64,000 nt of DNA from Aureococcus anophagefferens (Eukaryota; Sar; Pelagophyceae; Pelagomonadales; Pelagomonadaceae), in assembly GCF_000186865.1 (NCBI RefSeq), contig NW_008705574.1:10282-74281 (forward strand). The letters run 5' to 3'. The notes below the pieces were generated by a model, which worked only from the letters and a program-made list of their open reading frames with translations, searched no databases and had not been told where the DNA came from. A program made the translations under genes and the position numbers. Of this stretch, positions 35,153 to 46,264 are shown one piece after another. Positions within the stretch are counted from its first letter, which is position 1; each line of letters begins with the position of its first letter.

Positions 35153-38100
35153 TTAGAGGAGCTCCTCCGCGGGCGGCGGCGCGCCCAGGGGCAGGAGGTC
35201 CAGGAGCGTCGCTTTGAGGTCGCGCTCGCGGACGCCGCGCTCGTCGAGCGAGAGCGCGAGGCGGCGCACGGCGTCGTCGCCGACGTAGAAGCCCCAGGTC
35301 GGCGTCGTCGACGCGGCGTCCGGCGGCGCGCGGCGCTCCTTCCAGACGCGCACGGGCGACGGCGGCCGCGGCGGCGACGACGCCGACTCCGCGACGTCGA
35401 GGCGCGGGAACGTCCAGTAGACGTCGCGGTGCCGGTCGCTGCCCAGGGGCTCCATGCGCGGCAGGGCGTGGGCGCGCACGTCCTGGGCCCGCGCGCGCCG
35501 CCGCTCCGTCTCCTCGAGGCGCAGCTCGACGTCGCGGAGCGCCTCGTACGCGTCCGCGAGCTCGCGCGTGACCCATCGCTTCCGCCGCGCCTCGCCGTCG
35601 AGCGACAGCGGCGGCATGGCGTCGACGTCCATGGCGTCGTCGTCGTCCGGCGGCGGCGGCGGCGGCGGGTCGAAGACGCCCTCGAGGGCGACGGCGTCGG
35701 ATTTGCGCGTCCGCGACGGCCGAGCGGAGTTCTAAGACGTCGTCGTAGTCCGGGTCGCCCTCGCCGCCGAGGCGCGCCGCGGCGCCCTTGAGGCGCTCCA
35801 TGACCGCGAGGCGCGCGGGCCGCCGCGCCTGGGACGACGCGGCGCCGTCGGGCGTCGCCTGCTCGCGCCGCTCCAGCGCGAGGAAGCCGACGAACTCGAC
35901 GTCGCCGCCGCCGCACGCGTCGACGGCGCGGACGTGCGCGACCTCGGCGCGGAAGCGGTGGCGCGTGGGCTGCGCCGCCGGCACGCAGGCGAGGGACGAC
36001 GGCGACGCGCGCGGCGACGCCCGGGGGCTCGCGGAGGCCACGGACTCGCCCGACGGCGGCGGCGGCGACGCGCCCAAGGCGCGCGCGACCTCGGGGTCCT
36101 CGTCGCCGCCGTCGGACGGCGGCGGCGGCGGCCGCGGCGGGTCGGGCGGCGCCTCGCTGCCCGCGTCGTCGGCGGCGGACGCCGCGTCGAGCGCCGCGTC
36201 GCCGACGGACGGCGTCACGGACGGCGTCCGCGACGGCGCGTCGGGCTTCGAAGCGTCGCCGTCGCCCTTGGCGGCCTTGGCGTCGTCGTACCACTTGCGG
36301 TGCTCCGGGTTCGTGAGCACGGTGTAGCCCCGCGCCAGGTCGTTGAAGATGTCGCCGCGGCGGCCGCCGAGCTTCATGACCTCCTTAATTGTCGCGCCTT
36401 TCGAGTAGCGCTCGTAGAGCGCGTGGCAGCGGCTGCCGGGCAGCTTCGGGTTCCGCGCGTCGACGGCGCAGGGCGCGTCGCAGGCGATGAGCTTGTCGAG
36501 CGCGGACGACAGGGGCGGCGGCGCCGCGCCGGGCCGCGGCCGCGGCCGCTTCCTTGGGTTGCCGTCGCCGTCGTCGTCGGGCCGGGGCTCCTTGGGCTGC
36601 TTGGGCTTGCGCTTCCGCGGCTTCGCGGGCTTCTTGGCCTTGGGCAGCTCCACGGGCTGGGGGACGATGCCGTTGGCGAGGTCCTCCGCGGCCTTGGCCT
36701 CGGCCTCCGCCTGCTGCGCGGCGAGCTCGACGGCGAGGCGCTCGCGGACCTTGGCGGACGTGTCGCGCTCCTTCTCGGCCGCGCGGCGCTTCCGGTCGCG
36801 CTCGTCGGCCTCGTGCGTCGCGTCCCGCAAGGCGCGGCCCTCGGCGGCCTCGTCGACGAGCGTCGCGCAGCCGTACGACGCCGCGTAGGCGTCGCACAGA
36901 GCTTTGAGCACGGCGACGCGCTCGCGCGCGCCGAGGCCGCCGTAGGGCAGGCCCTCCGAGAGCCACTTCGACGCGCGGTCGAGGTGGCCGTCGACGTGGC
37001 CGTCGCAGGTCTCGCCGTCGCGCGCGGCGAGGCGGCTGCCGACGGCGCCCGCGAGCGCGGCCCACGTCGACGGCCCGACGGACTCCTTGGGCGGCCGCGG
37101 CAGGCGCAGCTCCGCGACGGGCGCGAGCACCTCCGGCGGCGCGTCGATGAGGTCGCCGAAGTCGTCGTCGTCGGGCGGCGCGTCCTCCGGCGGCGGCGGC
37201 GCGTCGCGGAGCTCGCGCTTCCGCTTCTTCGACGCCTTCCGGTCCAACGCGTCGGCGACGAGCGCGACGCGCATGGCCTCCTTGGGGAACGCGACGGCCG
37301 TCGACCCGCCGAGCAGGGACACGGTCGTGGAGGTCGCCAGAGCGTACTCCTTCTGCGTCGTCTTCTTCGCCTTGCGGCCGCGGCGCCGGTCGCCGCCGCT
37401 CGGCCGCTCCGCGCGCTCGGGGAAGAGGGACGCGTCGGCGCCGCCGGGCTTCTTCGCTTGGGCCTTCCGCTTCGTCGGCCCCCGCTTGAGGGGCTGCTTG
37501 GGCGGCGGCGCGGGCGCGGCCTCGTCCTCGTCCTCGGTCTCGTCGTCGTCGACGGGCGCGCCCGCCGGGGGGCGCAGCGGCGCGGCCTCGAGGGGGACCA
37601 GAGATTCGAGCACCTCGTGGAGCTCCAGGTCCTCCTCGTCGCCCGCGAGCTCGCCCGTCTCGAGCGTCACGTGCCACAACGCCGCCGCGTTGCCCGCCGC
37701 GTCGACGTAGTCCGACGCCGTGTCGTCCAACCAGCCGGCGACCAGGCCGTCGCTGTGGCTCGCGACCTGGCCCGCGTCGTCGAGCACGGACCGGCGCACG
37801 GTCCGCCCGACGTACTCGGAGCCGTCGACGCGCCAGACGTCCGCGGATGGCTTCGACGACGCCTTCGACGACGGCGCCTTGAACTCGTCGTCGCTGTCGT
37901 CGTCGGCCGCGGCGTCGGCGGAGTCGTAGGCGTCGTCGTCGTCCGCGGCGCGCTTCTGCTGCCGGGCGACGCCGTCGACGTAGCGCTCCCAGGTCCGCGT
38001 CGCCTCGTCGGCGTCCGCGCGCCGCGCCGCGTCGCGGTCGGCCGCCGCGCCCTTCCAGGCCCGGGGCCGCGCCTTGCGCGCCGCGGCGGCGAGCGACGCC

Positions 38101-40753
38101 GCGGCGCCGCGCGCGGCGGCCGTCGCGTCGAGGGCCGCGAGCCGCTCGAGGAAGCGCTTCGCGCGGGGCACCGTCGTGAGCCGCGCGGCGCAGCGTAAAC
38201 AGTCGCGCGCCGCGCCGTCGCCCGCGGCGCGCTCGCACTGGTCCACGGCGCCGACCCAGCGCCGCGTGTCCGCGTCGGCCTCCGCGCCGCGCCGCAGGTC
38301 CTTGACGATGGCCTCGACGGCCGCGGCCAGACCGTCGGGCGACGCGTCCGTGTCGTCGTCGGCCTCGCGTATCAGGTCCACGTCGTCCGCCGCGAGGCGC
38401 GCCTGGGCGGCGCGGGAGAAGCGCCGCGTGACGCGCGCCCAGGGGTGCGCCGCCTTGCGCTTGCTCTTCCGCTTCGCGCCGCCGGACTCCTCGTCCGACG
38501 ACTCGGCGAAGAACGCCGCGTCGCGCGTCGCGTCCAACGGCGCCCACCAGCCGTCGGCCGACGCGTCGTCCAGCAGCACCTCCAGCAGCGCGCCGTGGGC
38601 GCGCCGCAGCGGCTCCAGGGCGCCGCGCGCGCCGCCGAGCGCGCCCAGAGGCGCCGCCAAGGCCGCGCCGAAGGCCTCCAGCGGCGGCGGCGGCGCCGGC
38701 AGCTCCTCGACGGGCGTCGCGTCCTTGTCGACGCGCTTGAGGCCCAACGCCGTGCGCCGCGCGCCGATGGCGCGGAGGAGCGCGTGGATCGCGAGGACGT
38801 CGCCGACCGCGTCCCTGGGCACGCCCCGGAGCAGCGAGTCCGACGGGTCAGAGGCCTCGGGCCGCGGCGGCAGCGGCGGGTCCGGCGGCGGCTCGCCGTC
38901 CAGCAAAGCGTCGTCGACGGGGTAGCGCTCCGCCTGCTTCCGCTTCATCTCGGCCAGCGCGCGGTTCGCCGCCGCGGCGGCCAGCTCGGAGTCCTTCTCC
39001 GCGCGTCTTTGCTTCGCGTCCTCGTCGCGCTCGGCCTTGCGCGTCGCCGCGTCCTTGGAGCGCTTGTCGCGGCGCGCCTCGGCGTCGGCCTCGCGCTCCG
39101 CGCGCTTCGCCAGGGTCTCCGCCTCCTTGGCCGCCTTCTTCCGGCGCCGCTCGGAATCCGCGGCCGCGCGGCGCTCCGCGGCGGCCGTCGCGTCGCGCAG
39201 CAATTCCTCGAGGCGCTGCGTGGCCTTGACGAGGCGCTCCACCGTGCGCCGCTCGCGCTCCACCTCCTTGAGCAGGTTCTGGTGGCGCGCGACGGCGACC
39301 TGGTGCGCCTGCAACGCCGCGCACCGGACGNNNNNNNNNNNNNNNNNNNNNNNNNNNNNNNNNNNNNNNNNNNNNNNNNNTGCTTCGCCGCGGCCTCCTT
39401 CTGCCGCTGGTCCGCGAGCTTGGCGGTTAGGCGGTCCACGCGCGACTCGCCCGGCGCGGGCTTGGACCGCTCCTCGTCGTCGCCGGCGCCGCCGCCCTCG
39501 TCCTTGCGCTTCGCGTCGTCGAGGGTGTTCGCCAACGACTTGCGGAAGTTCACGGTCAGCGCCGCGAAGCGCCGCGCGTGGGCCGCGCGCCGCCGCGCCT
39601 TCTTCGTGCGGCCGAAGCCGAAGTTCGCCGGGCCCTTGGCCCCGGGGACCTTGGGCGCGCGCGCGGGCGCGGCCAACGCGAACGCGCGCGCGACCTCGGC
39701 CCGCGACCGGTAGCGCCGGCCCAGGGGGTCGAAGTAGTAGACGTCGTAGGTGCCCGCCGTGTTGCCCTCCTTGCGCACCTCGACGGTCGCCGTCCAGCCG
39801 TCGATCAAGTCCGCGGAGCCGCCGCAGGCCTCGACGTAGCGGGCCAGCGCGGCGACGCACGTGTCGCTCGCCTGGTTCGAGTTCAGCCCCTTGAGGTTCG
39901 CCCGGTCGATCTGCACGGGCGCCGGCCGGCCCGCCGACGCCCAGCGCGCCGCCGCGCGCAGCGCGTCGAGGCGGATGAGCGCGGACGTCGCGGGCAAATA
40001 CGGCGGCGGCACGTCGGGCGGCGGCAGCGGGCTGCAGGGCCGGTCCGTGCCGTCGTAGTAGAGCTGCGCCGGCGGCGTCGGCGGCAGCGCCGGCGGCGGC
40101 GGCGCGCCGGGGGTCGGGGGGAGGAGCGGCGCCGCGGCCGCGGCCGGCGGCGGCGGCGCCGGCGCCGCGGGCGCGTCGACGTCGTCGCGGACCTGCCACG
40201 GGTGGCCCCGCAGGCGCTGGCCGTCGACCTTGAGGCGCACGGCGAAGAGCTTCGCCGGCGCCGGCGCCGGCGCCGCCGGCGCGGCGCCGCCGAGGGCCGC
40301 GAGCGAGAAGCCCTGCGCCTCGCCCTGTTCGAACGGCGACCAACGGCCCTCGTCGTCGTCGCCGTCGCTCGACGGCGGCGCCGCGGGCCGGAAGGTCGCG
40401 CCGGCGAGGAGCGCCGGGTTGAAGGGGTACTGGCCGATGGCGGCGGCGGGCACGGGCCGCGCGGCCGGCCGCGGCGCGATCGGGATCGGCGCGGCGGGCG
40501 CGGCGGCGGCCGCGTAGTAGTGGGGGGGCATCTGGAGCATGCCCGCGCTCAGCTGCATGGGCGGGAGGAAGCCCCGCGGCGGCTGCTGGCCCTGGAAGAC
40601 GAACATCTGCTGCTGGAGCTGGAGCAGCTGCTGGGGCGGCAGGCCGCGGGGCCAGCCCGCGGGCACCTGGACCGGCGCGCCCCGACCCACCCCCGGGACC
40701 CCCTGAGGGTACTGGGGAGGTCCCCGGCCGTTCTGACCCCACCCGGGGTACAT
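35153..40753 (-). CDS. BAZ/WSTF-like chromatin remodelling subunit (MBD, DDT/WHIM, WSD), with gap and one frame break
   Basis: Very long protein (about 1,860 residues). N terminus: Gln/Pro-rich low complexity. Next is an MBD/TAM-like domain (DLIDGWTATVEVRKEG, YDVYYFDPLGRRYRSRAEVA), then a coiled coil across a 50-N gap. A DDT-like helix follows (AVGDVLAIHALLRAIG). A Tudor-like module comes next (ASHSDGLVAGWLDDTASDYV, ELAGDEEDLELHEV). WHIM-like helices are LSEGLPYGGLGARERVAVLK. The WSD domain ends the protein (LGSDRHRDVYWTFP, WGFYVGDDAVRRLALSLDER, GVRERDLKATLLDLLP). The order fits ISWI-partner subunits (ACF1/WSTF/Itc1). Near 35731-35736 the frame shifts by one base: DDVL continues as NSARPSRTRKSDAV only if one base is removed. 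Confidence 0.75.
39331..39380. other. assembly gap (50 N)
   Basis: 50 undetermined bases in the coiled-coil part of the chromatin gene. The reading frame differs on the two sides, so the real gap is not 50 bp modulo 3 as drawn. Confidence 0.99.
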
Positions 40754-41340
40754 GGCGTCGTCGTCAAGTCAGTTTGCAGACTTAATTGCGAAGAGGCGAG
40801 TTGAGCCCGATCGGGACGCTTTGACGACTTGCTCGGTGTTTGGGCCTGAGTCTCGCGCCTCTGCTTCAACAATCGAGTTCCCAAGACGTTGAAGCCAGAT
40901 ACTGACGCGTTTGACGGTGCTCGATCGGCCGCAAAGTGTCCAAAGTCATCTCGGATGCGTTGGAGATCCGTTGCGGGGGCCCGGGGGGTCGCGAGATCAT
41001 TTTTGGAGCGCACGCAGCCCCGCGCTCTCGCGAAACCGCGCGCGCGCGCGGCGAAACCGCCGTGGGGTCTGCGGCTCGTGCGGGATGACCCGTGATTGCT
41101 AGCGAGCACGGCGCTGGTGTTCGGGGCGGGGAGACAGCTGCGGGATCGCTCGCCCGACGAGCGCTGGCGACCCGCGCCGCGCGCCAACATGAGTTCAAAC
41201 AGCTTGTCGTGATCTTAGCGATTGACAGACCGCCGCAGCGTGCTGTCAAGCGCGGTTGACCGCCCTGCGCCGACCCCGACACCCGGCACCACTCCAGCGC
41301 GCTCTCCCCCGCACCACCGCGACCGCACACAACCGCAACC
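40754..41340. other. gene-free spacer, divergent promoters
   Basis: About 590 bp between the chromatin gene (minus) and the small zinc-finger gene (plus). GC is lower at 40760-40970. A CG-alternating run lies near 41035-41050. No coding sequence or RNA gene is recognised. Confidence 0.5.
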
Positions 41341-41745
41341 ATGCCCCTCGGCGGCAAGGCCATCAAGAAGCGCCAGCAGGCCGCCGACGCCAAGGAGGGC
41401 ATCGTGAGGGACGAGATGGTGCTGCGCAAGCAGGCGACGGCGAAGGCCGACGTGGCCTGCAAGCTCTGCGCGACGTCCTTCAAGCTCACGAAGAAGAACG
41501 TCGACGCGCGGACGCACGCCGCGTCGAAACATCCGGAGTCGACGTTCGAGGCGTGCTTCCCCGTCTGCGTCGCGCACGAGGCCGAGCTCGCCAAGAACGG
41601 CGCGGGCGACAGCGGCAACAACGCCAAGGGCGGCGTCGGCAAGACCGGGGGCAAGAAGAAGGACAAGGGCGAGGACCTCAGCGCGCTCCTCGACGCCGGC
41701 CTCGCGGGCGTCGGCTCCAAGCCCAAGAAGGGCGGGAAGAAGTAA
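41341..41745 (+). CDS. small zinc-finger protein (ZNF706/At2g23090-like)
   Basis: 134 residues. The N terminus is basic and helical (MPLGGKAIKKRQQAADAKEG). One C2H2-type finger follows: CKLCATSFKLTKKNVDARTH then ASKHPESTFEACFP. The C-x2-C, H-x3-KHP and cFP pattern is that of the conserved small eukaryotic family including ZNF706. The C terminus is Lys/Gly-rich (KTGGKKKDKGEDLSALLDAG). Function of the family is poorly defined; nuclear or RNA-associated roles are suggested for relatives. It ends 12 bp before the stop of the convergent PAQR gene. Confidence 0.75.
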   Translation: MPLGGKAIKKRQQAADAKEGIVRDEMVLRKQATAKADVACKLCATSFKLTKKNVDARTHAASKHPESTFEACFPVCVAHEAELAKNGAGDSGNNAKGGVGKTGGKKKDKGEDLSALLDAGLAGVGSKPKKGGKK

Positions 41746-41757
41746 ATTGGAAACGAG

Positions 41758-43551
41758 TTATTCGGCGCAGTCGCCGGCGTCGCACGTCGCTTCGTCCTCC
41801 CCGCGGAAGAAGCTCCGGAGCGCCGCGCGGTAGGACCGGGGCTTCTCCGCCGCGCGCGCGATGAGGCTCTTGGCCTCGTCGAGGTGGAGCGCGTCCTTGG
41901 CGAAGCGCGTCGCGTTCTCCAGGAGGCCCGTGTCGTTGAAGAGGAGCGACGCCAGGGCGAGGTCCGGCAACAGCTCGAGGAGGTGCGCGCGCGAGAACGA
42001 CTCGGGGATGAGGCTCGCCGCGCGGCCCTTGTTCTCCCGGAGGAGCGCGAGGAAGGACGACCGCGAGACGCCGTCGGGCAGCGTCGGCCGGAAGGCCTTG
42101 GACGCGGCGTAGCGCGCCATGAGCGCGTCCACGGACTGCTTCAGCTCCTCGCGCGAGAACGCGCCCTCGTCCCACTGCGGGCTCCGCTCGTAGTCGCCGA
42201 TGACGGACCCGCCCCCGGCGGAGAAGTCGATGGACGGCAGGATGTAGAGGTAGACGCAGAACCAGTGCGTCGCCGCCGCGGCCATGACGAAGATGTGCCA
42301 GACGACGTGCCAGCCAGGGTGCCGCATGCCGCGGACGAAGAAGAAGATGCCCGCGATGTAGAGCGCGCCGCCGAGCGCCAGCAGGAAGAAGGCCTCGGGC
42401 GCCAAGAGCCGCTTCACGGGGCCGATGATCGGCAGCACCGCCGCGCCCATGGACGCGTAGATGATGATCTCCGTCGGGTTCAGGTGCTCCGACGAGATGC
42501 CGATGCCCGCGGCCGAGATGCAGCAGCCGCAGAACGCCGCGATCCAGTTGATGACGACGATGGCCGCGGCGCCGAGGTGGCCCCGGCAGCCCAGGAAGAC
42601 GAGGGGCGTGTAGCTCCCCGCGATGAGCAGGTAGATCGCCGCGTGGTCGAAGCGCTGGAACCAGAGCATGATGCGCGGGTGCATGAAGAAGCCGTGGTAC
42701 GCCGTCGACGAGCCGAAGCAGCAGAGCAGCGTGAACTGGTAGAGGAGGCAGGCCCAGTACGTCGTGCGGTCGCGGTGCCACGCGTCGTACAGGAGCGGGA
42801 TCGCGCCGATGAGCGCGGCGATGAAGCCCATGCCGTGCGTCAGGGCGTTGAGGATCTCCTCCGTCGTGTAGTTGCCGACGGCGTCGATCTTGACGCCGTG
42901 CTTACTGAGGACCGTCGCGAGCTTGTGGCTGCTCGAGTAGTAGAGCCCGTTGTTCGAGACGTCGAGGCGCTGCAGGCCGCAGCTGCAGCGCCACTTGCCC
43001 GCGCCGAGGTGCTTCGTGAGCGCCGCCGTGCCCGCGTCGCCGAAGGCGTTGGACCCGAGCTTGGCCGTCTTGATGGTCGCGGACGAGCCGAGCGCGGCCG
43101 CGAGCTCTGTTATGGCGAGGTCGTCCAAGCCGCAGGCGCTCACGTCCAACGTCGTCACCGACGTGTTCCGCCGCAGGGCCTGGGCCAGGGCCCGCGCGTC
43201 GGCGGCGTGCGACGCCGCCGTCGAGTTGTTCGGGTCCGACCGGAGCGTCAGCGACGTGATCGTCTTCGACTCGGCCAAGACGTCGAGGAGCGGCAGCAGG
43301 CCCCCGTCCCCAAAGTAGGTCTTGGGCGCCAGGAACCACCAGCGCGTCGACAGCGTCGTGAGCACCGACGGGTCCGGCTGGACGGACAGCTCGGCGCAGC
43401 GCCGCAGGTACTCCCGCTCCTCGTTCGTCAGCGGCGGCGAATTGGTGAGGCGCGCGGGCGGCGGCGGCGGCGAACTGTCGTCGCCGCGGGGCACGGGCAG
43501 GCACCGCAGCTCCGGCGACGACGACGAGCCCGCCTTCTTTTTCGTCGCCAT
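41758..43551 (-). CDS. LRR - PAQR/HlyIII-family seven-helix membrane protein
   Basis: 597 residues from ATG at 43551 (MATKKKAGSSSSPEL). Residues about 90-240 are RNI-type leucine-rich repeats (LAQALRRNTSVTTLDVSACG, LAAALGSSATIKTAKLGSNA, LQRLDVSNNGLYYSSS). They are followed by the PAQR membrane domain: EEILNALTHGMGFIAALIG, SSTAYHGFF (S..YH), FQRFDHAAIYLLIAGSYTPL and HPGWHVVWHIFVMAAAATHW, with the conserved His residues of the hydrolase-like zinc site. A cytosolic helical tail ends in a Cys-containing acidic peptide. PAQR members include ceramidase-like receptors; the old HlyIII name does not imply a toxin. The LRR-PAQR fusion is unusual. Confidence 0.85.
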   Translation of the reverse strand: MATKKKAGSSSSPELRCLPVPRGDDSSPPPPPARLTNSPPLTNEEREYLRRCAELSVQPDPSVLTTLSTRWWFLAPKTYFGDGGLLPLLDVLAESKTITSLTLRSDPNNSTAASHAADARALAQALRRNTSVTTLDVSACGLDDLAITELAAALGSSATIKTAKLGSNAFGDAGTAALTKHLGAGKWRCSCGLQRLDVSNNGLYYSSSHKLATVLSKHGVKIDAVGNYTTEEILNALTHGMGFIAALIGAIPLLYDAWHRDRTTYWACLLYQFTLLCCFGSSTAYHGFFMHPRIMLWFQRFDHAAIYLLIAGSYTPLVFLGCRGHLGAAAIVVINWIAAFCGCCISAAGIGISSEHLNPTEIIIYASMGAAVLPIIGPVKRLLAPEAFFLLALGGALYIAGIFFFVRGMRHPGWHVVWHIFVMAAAATHWFCVYLYILPSIDFSAGGGSVIGDYERSPQWDEGAFSREELKQSVDALMARYAASKAFRPTLPDGVSRSSFLALLRENKGRAASLIPESFSRAHLLELLPDLALASLLFNDTGLLENATRFAKDALHLDEAKSLIARAAEKPRSYRAALRSFFRGEDEATCDAGDCAE

Positions 43552-43693
43552 GGGGTCACGTGCAGAGCGACGACGAGGACAGACGACACCACTGTGACGA
43601 GGGTTGTGTGAATCTCCGTCGACGTCAAGGCACCACAAACCATGCCGTGCTTCGTTGCCGTAGCAGGCCGCCGTCGATAACAAGAAGCATCCA

Positions 43694-46141
43694 ATGGCTG
43701 AGGCTGCGGTGAAGCGGGCTGCCCGTGCCCTCCTCCTGGCAATCGCGGCCCACGCGGGCACGGAGGAGCTCATCTGCAGCGACCCGCGCGCCGTCGCCGG
43801 CGGCTTCTTCCTCGGCCAGTACGTCGCGGCCAACGAGGCGACGCCGTCCCTGACCATCACGGCCAACGCGACGCAGTATAGATACGGCGAGACGGTGAAG
43901 ATCGACATCGACGCCGTCGGCGACAGGTACAAGACGGGCAACTGGCTCGCCATCCAGGTCGACTTCACGGGCCCCGACGGCGAGGCCATGGGCCTCGTGC
44001 ACGAGCACACGAAGGACCTGAAAATGGTACCGAACTGCGCGTCGTCGCTCTACAGCGCCGCGGAGTTCAATGGCCACGCGTCCTTCCTCTGGACGCCGTC
44101 GACGCACAAATTCGAGATGGGCTCCCTCGACACCACGGGCAACGCGACGTTTCGCGCCATCTGGACGAACGCGCCGGACGGGGCAGCAAAAGGGTGATTC
44201 AACGTCGCTTCAACGTGAGTGTTCCGCGCGCGCACGTTTCGGAAAGAGCACCCACGCTTCGAGAGCGCTCCGAGAGATGATCGCTCGTCCCAAAATCAGC
44301 GGAAACGAGCGGAAAATGACCGAGAGAGGAGCCTCCACAAAGTTGGGAATTTCGCACCCTTTTCCTGCCCAGGCGCCGGACAAGTCCAAGTCCTACGCGG
44401 ACCCCTACCTCTACATGAAGACGGTCACGCTCTGGGACCCGACGAAGTGGAATCCGTCGACAAAGGCCGCCGCGCCGCCGAAGCCGCCCGGCGACGCCCG
44501 GGCCTGCGTCGACGACACGCCGTCGCTGAACGGCGCGAAGCAGGGCAGCAAAAGAAAGCGAAATTCCCAACTTCAAAGGCTCATATCTCGGCCGTTTTCC
44601 ACTCGTTTTGGCTGATTTTTGGACGAGCGATCATCTCTCGGAACGGTCTCGAAGCGTTGATGCTTTCTTTGGAACGCGCACGCGCGGAACACTCACGTTG
44701 AAGCGACGTTGAATCTCCCTTTTGCTGCCCAGGCGCGAAGCACCACTACCGGCGGTCGCCCGTCTTCCTACAGCGGGCCGGCGACCGCGTGCTCACCTTC
44801 CCCAACGACCGCTGCGTCAAGTGCCACGCGTCCTTCGGCGACTCGTGCCTGTCGGCGCAGGTCTCGTGCCCGACGGCGCCGGGGCTGCCCATCGTCGAGC
44901 GGCTGTGGGCGCGGTCGAAGAACTGCGAGGGCGCGCCGACGCGCGTGGCGACGGTCGCGCCCGGCGACTACGTCTGCCCCGGCGCGTCCTGGTGGGACCC
45001 GGAGCACCTCGACCTGGACCGGTTCGTGCCCAAGATGCTCCGCGACTTCCCGCACGTCTTCGGGAAAGAGGGCGAGGAGGCGCACGCGAAGGCCGCGGTG
45101 GACGCCTACCGGTCCATGCTGCGGCTCGTGCAGCTCCAGCCGGAGCTGCCCGTCGTTCCCTCGAAGCAGGTCGACGCCGCCTGGCACTCCCACATCTTGG
45201 ACACGGAGGCGTACGCGCGGGACACGCTGCGGCTCTTCGGCACGTACCTCCACCACGCGCCGTCCTTCGGCGGCGCCGAGGAGCAGCGGGAGCTCGTGGC
45301 GCAGCGCGACGCCATGTTCCGCCGGCTCGAGGAGGCGACGGGGCGGGACCCGCGGAAGGACCGCGCGTGGACCGCGGGGGGCGGCCTCGCGGAGTGGCCC
45401 GACTTCGCGGACCAGAAGTCGCCGGACTGCTGCAGCGCCATGTGCGTCAAGGCCGACTGCGCGGGCTGCGTCGGCTGCAACGCCATCGACTGCGGCTTCC
45501 TGGGGGACGCGAACGGCAACTCGCCCGGCGCGAGGATCCAGCAGCTCTCGCCCTCGCAGCTCGCGGGCTACGTGCCCGCGTCGGCCGAGCTCCTCGGCGC
45601 CTACGACGCGAACGCCCCGGCCTCCTACAAATGTGCTTCAGCCCCCCACGCGTCCATGGAGCTCCAGTGGACCATCGTCGGCGACGAGATCTACTTCAAG
45701 CACGACTTCAAGAAGGAGGCGTGGTACGGCGTCGGCCTCGCGAACACGTCGACGCACGACATGGGCGACGGCGTCGACTACATGGTCACCATGGTCAAGG
45801 GCGGCAACTACACGGACTACGTCCGCGACATGTACAAGTGGGACGCGGGCAACGGCTGGCCGTGCTGGGACGTGCTCTGGGAGTGCTCCCCGGGCAACGG
45901 CACGCAGGGCACGCCCGACTTCAAGGACGTCCAGGTCGACCGGGAAAACGGCTACGCGTCGTCGTCCTGGAACCGCAAGCTCGCCACGGGCGACGGCAAG
46001 GACTGGGTCATCGCGGACGAGTTCACGCGCGTGCTCTACGCGTTCGGCGTCGAGGACGACTTCACGTACCACGCCCAGAACTTCGGCGAGTGCGTCCTCA
46101 ACTTCTTCTCCGGCGTGAGCCAGTACTGCTGGTGGGCCTGA
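43694..46141 (+). CDS. secreted Reeler - GRDP-like - DOMON protein
   Basis: Three exons (43694-44170, 44373-44532, 44733-46141) total 2046 bp, 681 residues, in frame. A signal-like leader (ARALLLAIAAHAG) precedes a Reeler-like domain (FFLGQYVAANEATPSLTIT ... SFLWTPSTHKFEMGSLDTTG). The middle holds a module resembling glycine-rich-domain (DUF1399-type) proteins (VVPSKQVDAAWHSHILDTEA, LFGTYLHHAPSFGG) and a Cys cluster (CCSAMCVKADCAGCVGC). The C-terminal DOMON domain reads MELQWTIVGDEIYFKHDF, AWYGVGLANTSTHDMGDGVD and DWVIADEFTRVLYAFGVEDD. Reeler plus DOMON recalls ferric-chelate reductase-like proteins, but no cytochrome b561 helices follow. Both introns are introners with GC donors. Confidence 0.8.
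44171..44372 (+). mobile_element. introner intron (200 bp family), orientation F, GC donor
   Basis: 202 bp. The 8 bp repeat GCGCCGGA is at 44171 and 44373. The element starts CGGGGCAGCAAAAG and ends CCTTTTCCTGCCCAG. Spliced product IWTN-APDKSKSYADP. The first dinucleotide is GC, and no in-frame GT alternative is available nearby because TGA follows at 44195. Confidence 0.92.
44533..44732 (+). mobile_element. introner intron (200 bp family), orientation R, GC donor
   Basis: 200 bp. The 8 bp repeat GCGCGAAG is at 44533 and 44733. The element starts CAGGGCAGCAAAAG and ends CCTTTTGCTGCCCAG. Phase 1; spliced product SLNGAKHHYRRSP. It lies only 160 bp (one exon) from the previous introner and in the opposite orientation. 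Confidence 0.92.
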
Positions 46142-46264
46142 GGGAGGGTCGCGGGTGCGGGTGTATATACTTTTAGGACGAGGCGTAGGACGGCGTCAGC
46201 GCGACTTCAACTTCCTCTTCACCTTATGAAGCAGCTTTGGTGAAGTCTGTCATCGCCGCCGCGA

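Noticed and set aside
34092..40742. A single 2216-residue frame covering the chromatin gene and continuing past it to the RAD51 region
   Set aside because: Only part of it (about 35735-39330) is the real frame; the start and the long 3' extension are GC-driven open sequence antisense to RAD51.
41758..43551. Hemolysin III annotation
   Set aside because: The membrane domain is the PAQR family with conserved His residues; the historical name does not support toxin function.
44199..44576. Short open frames inside introners with shared peptides such as MKLGIS and MDERSSLGTV
   Set aside because: They recur only because the element is repeated; they are in different frames relative to hosts and have no domain or start context, so they are not element-encoded proteins.
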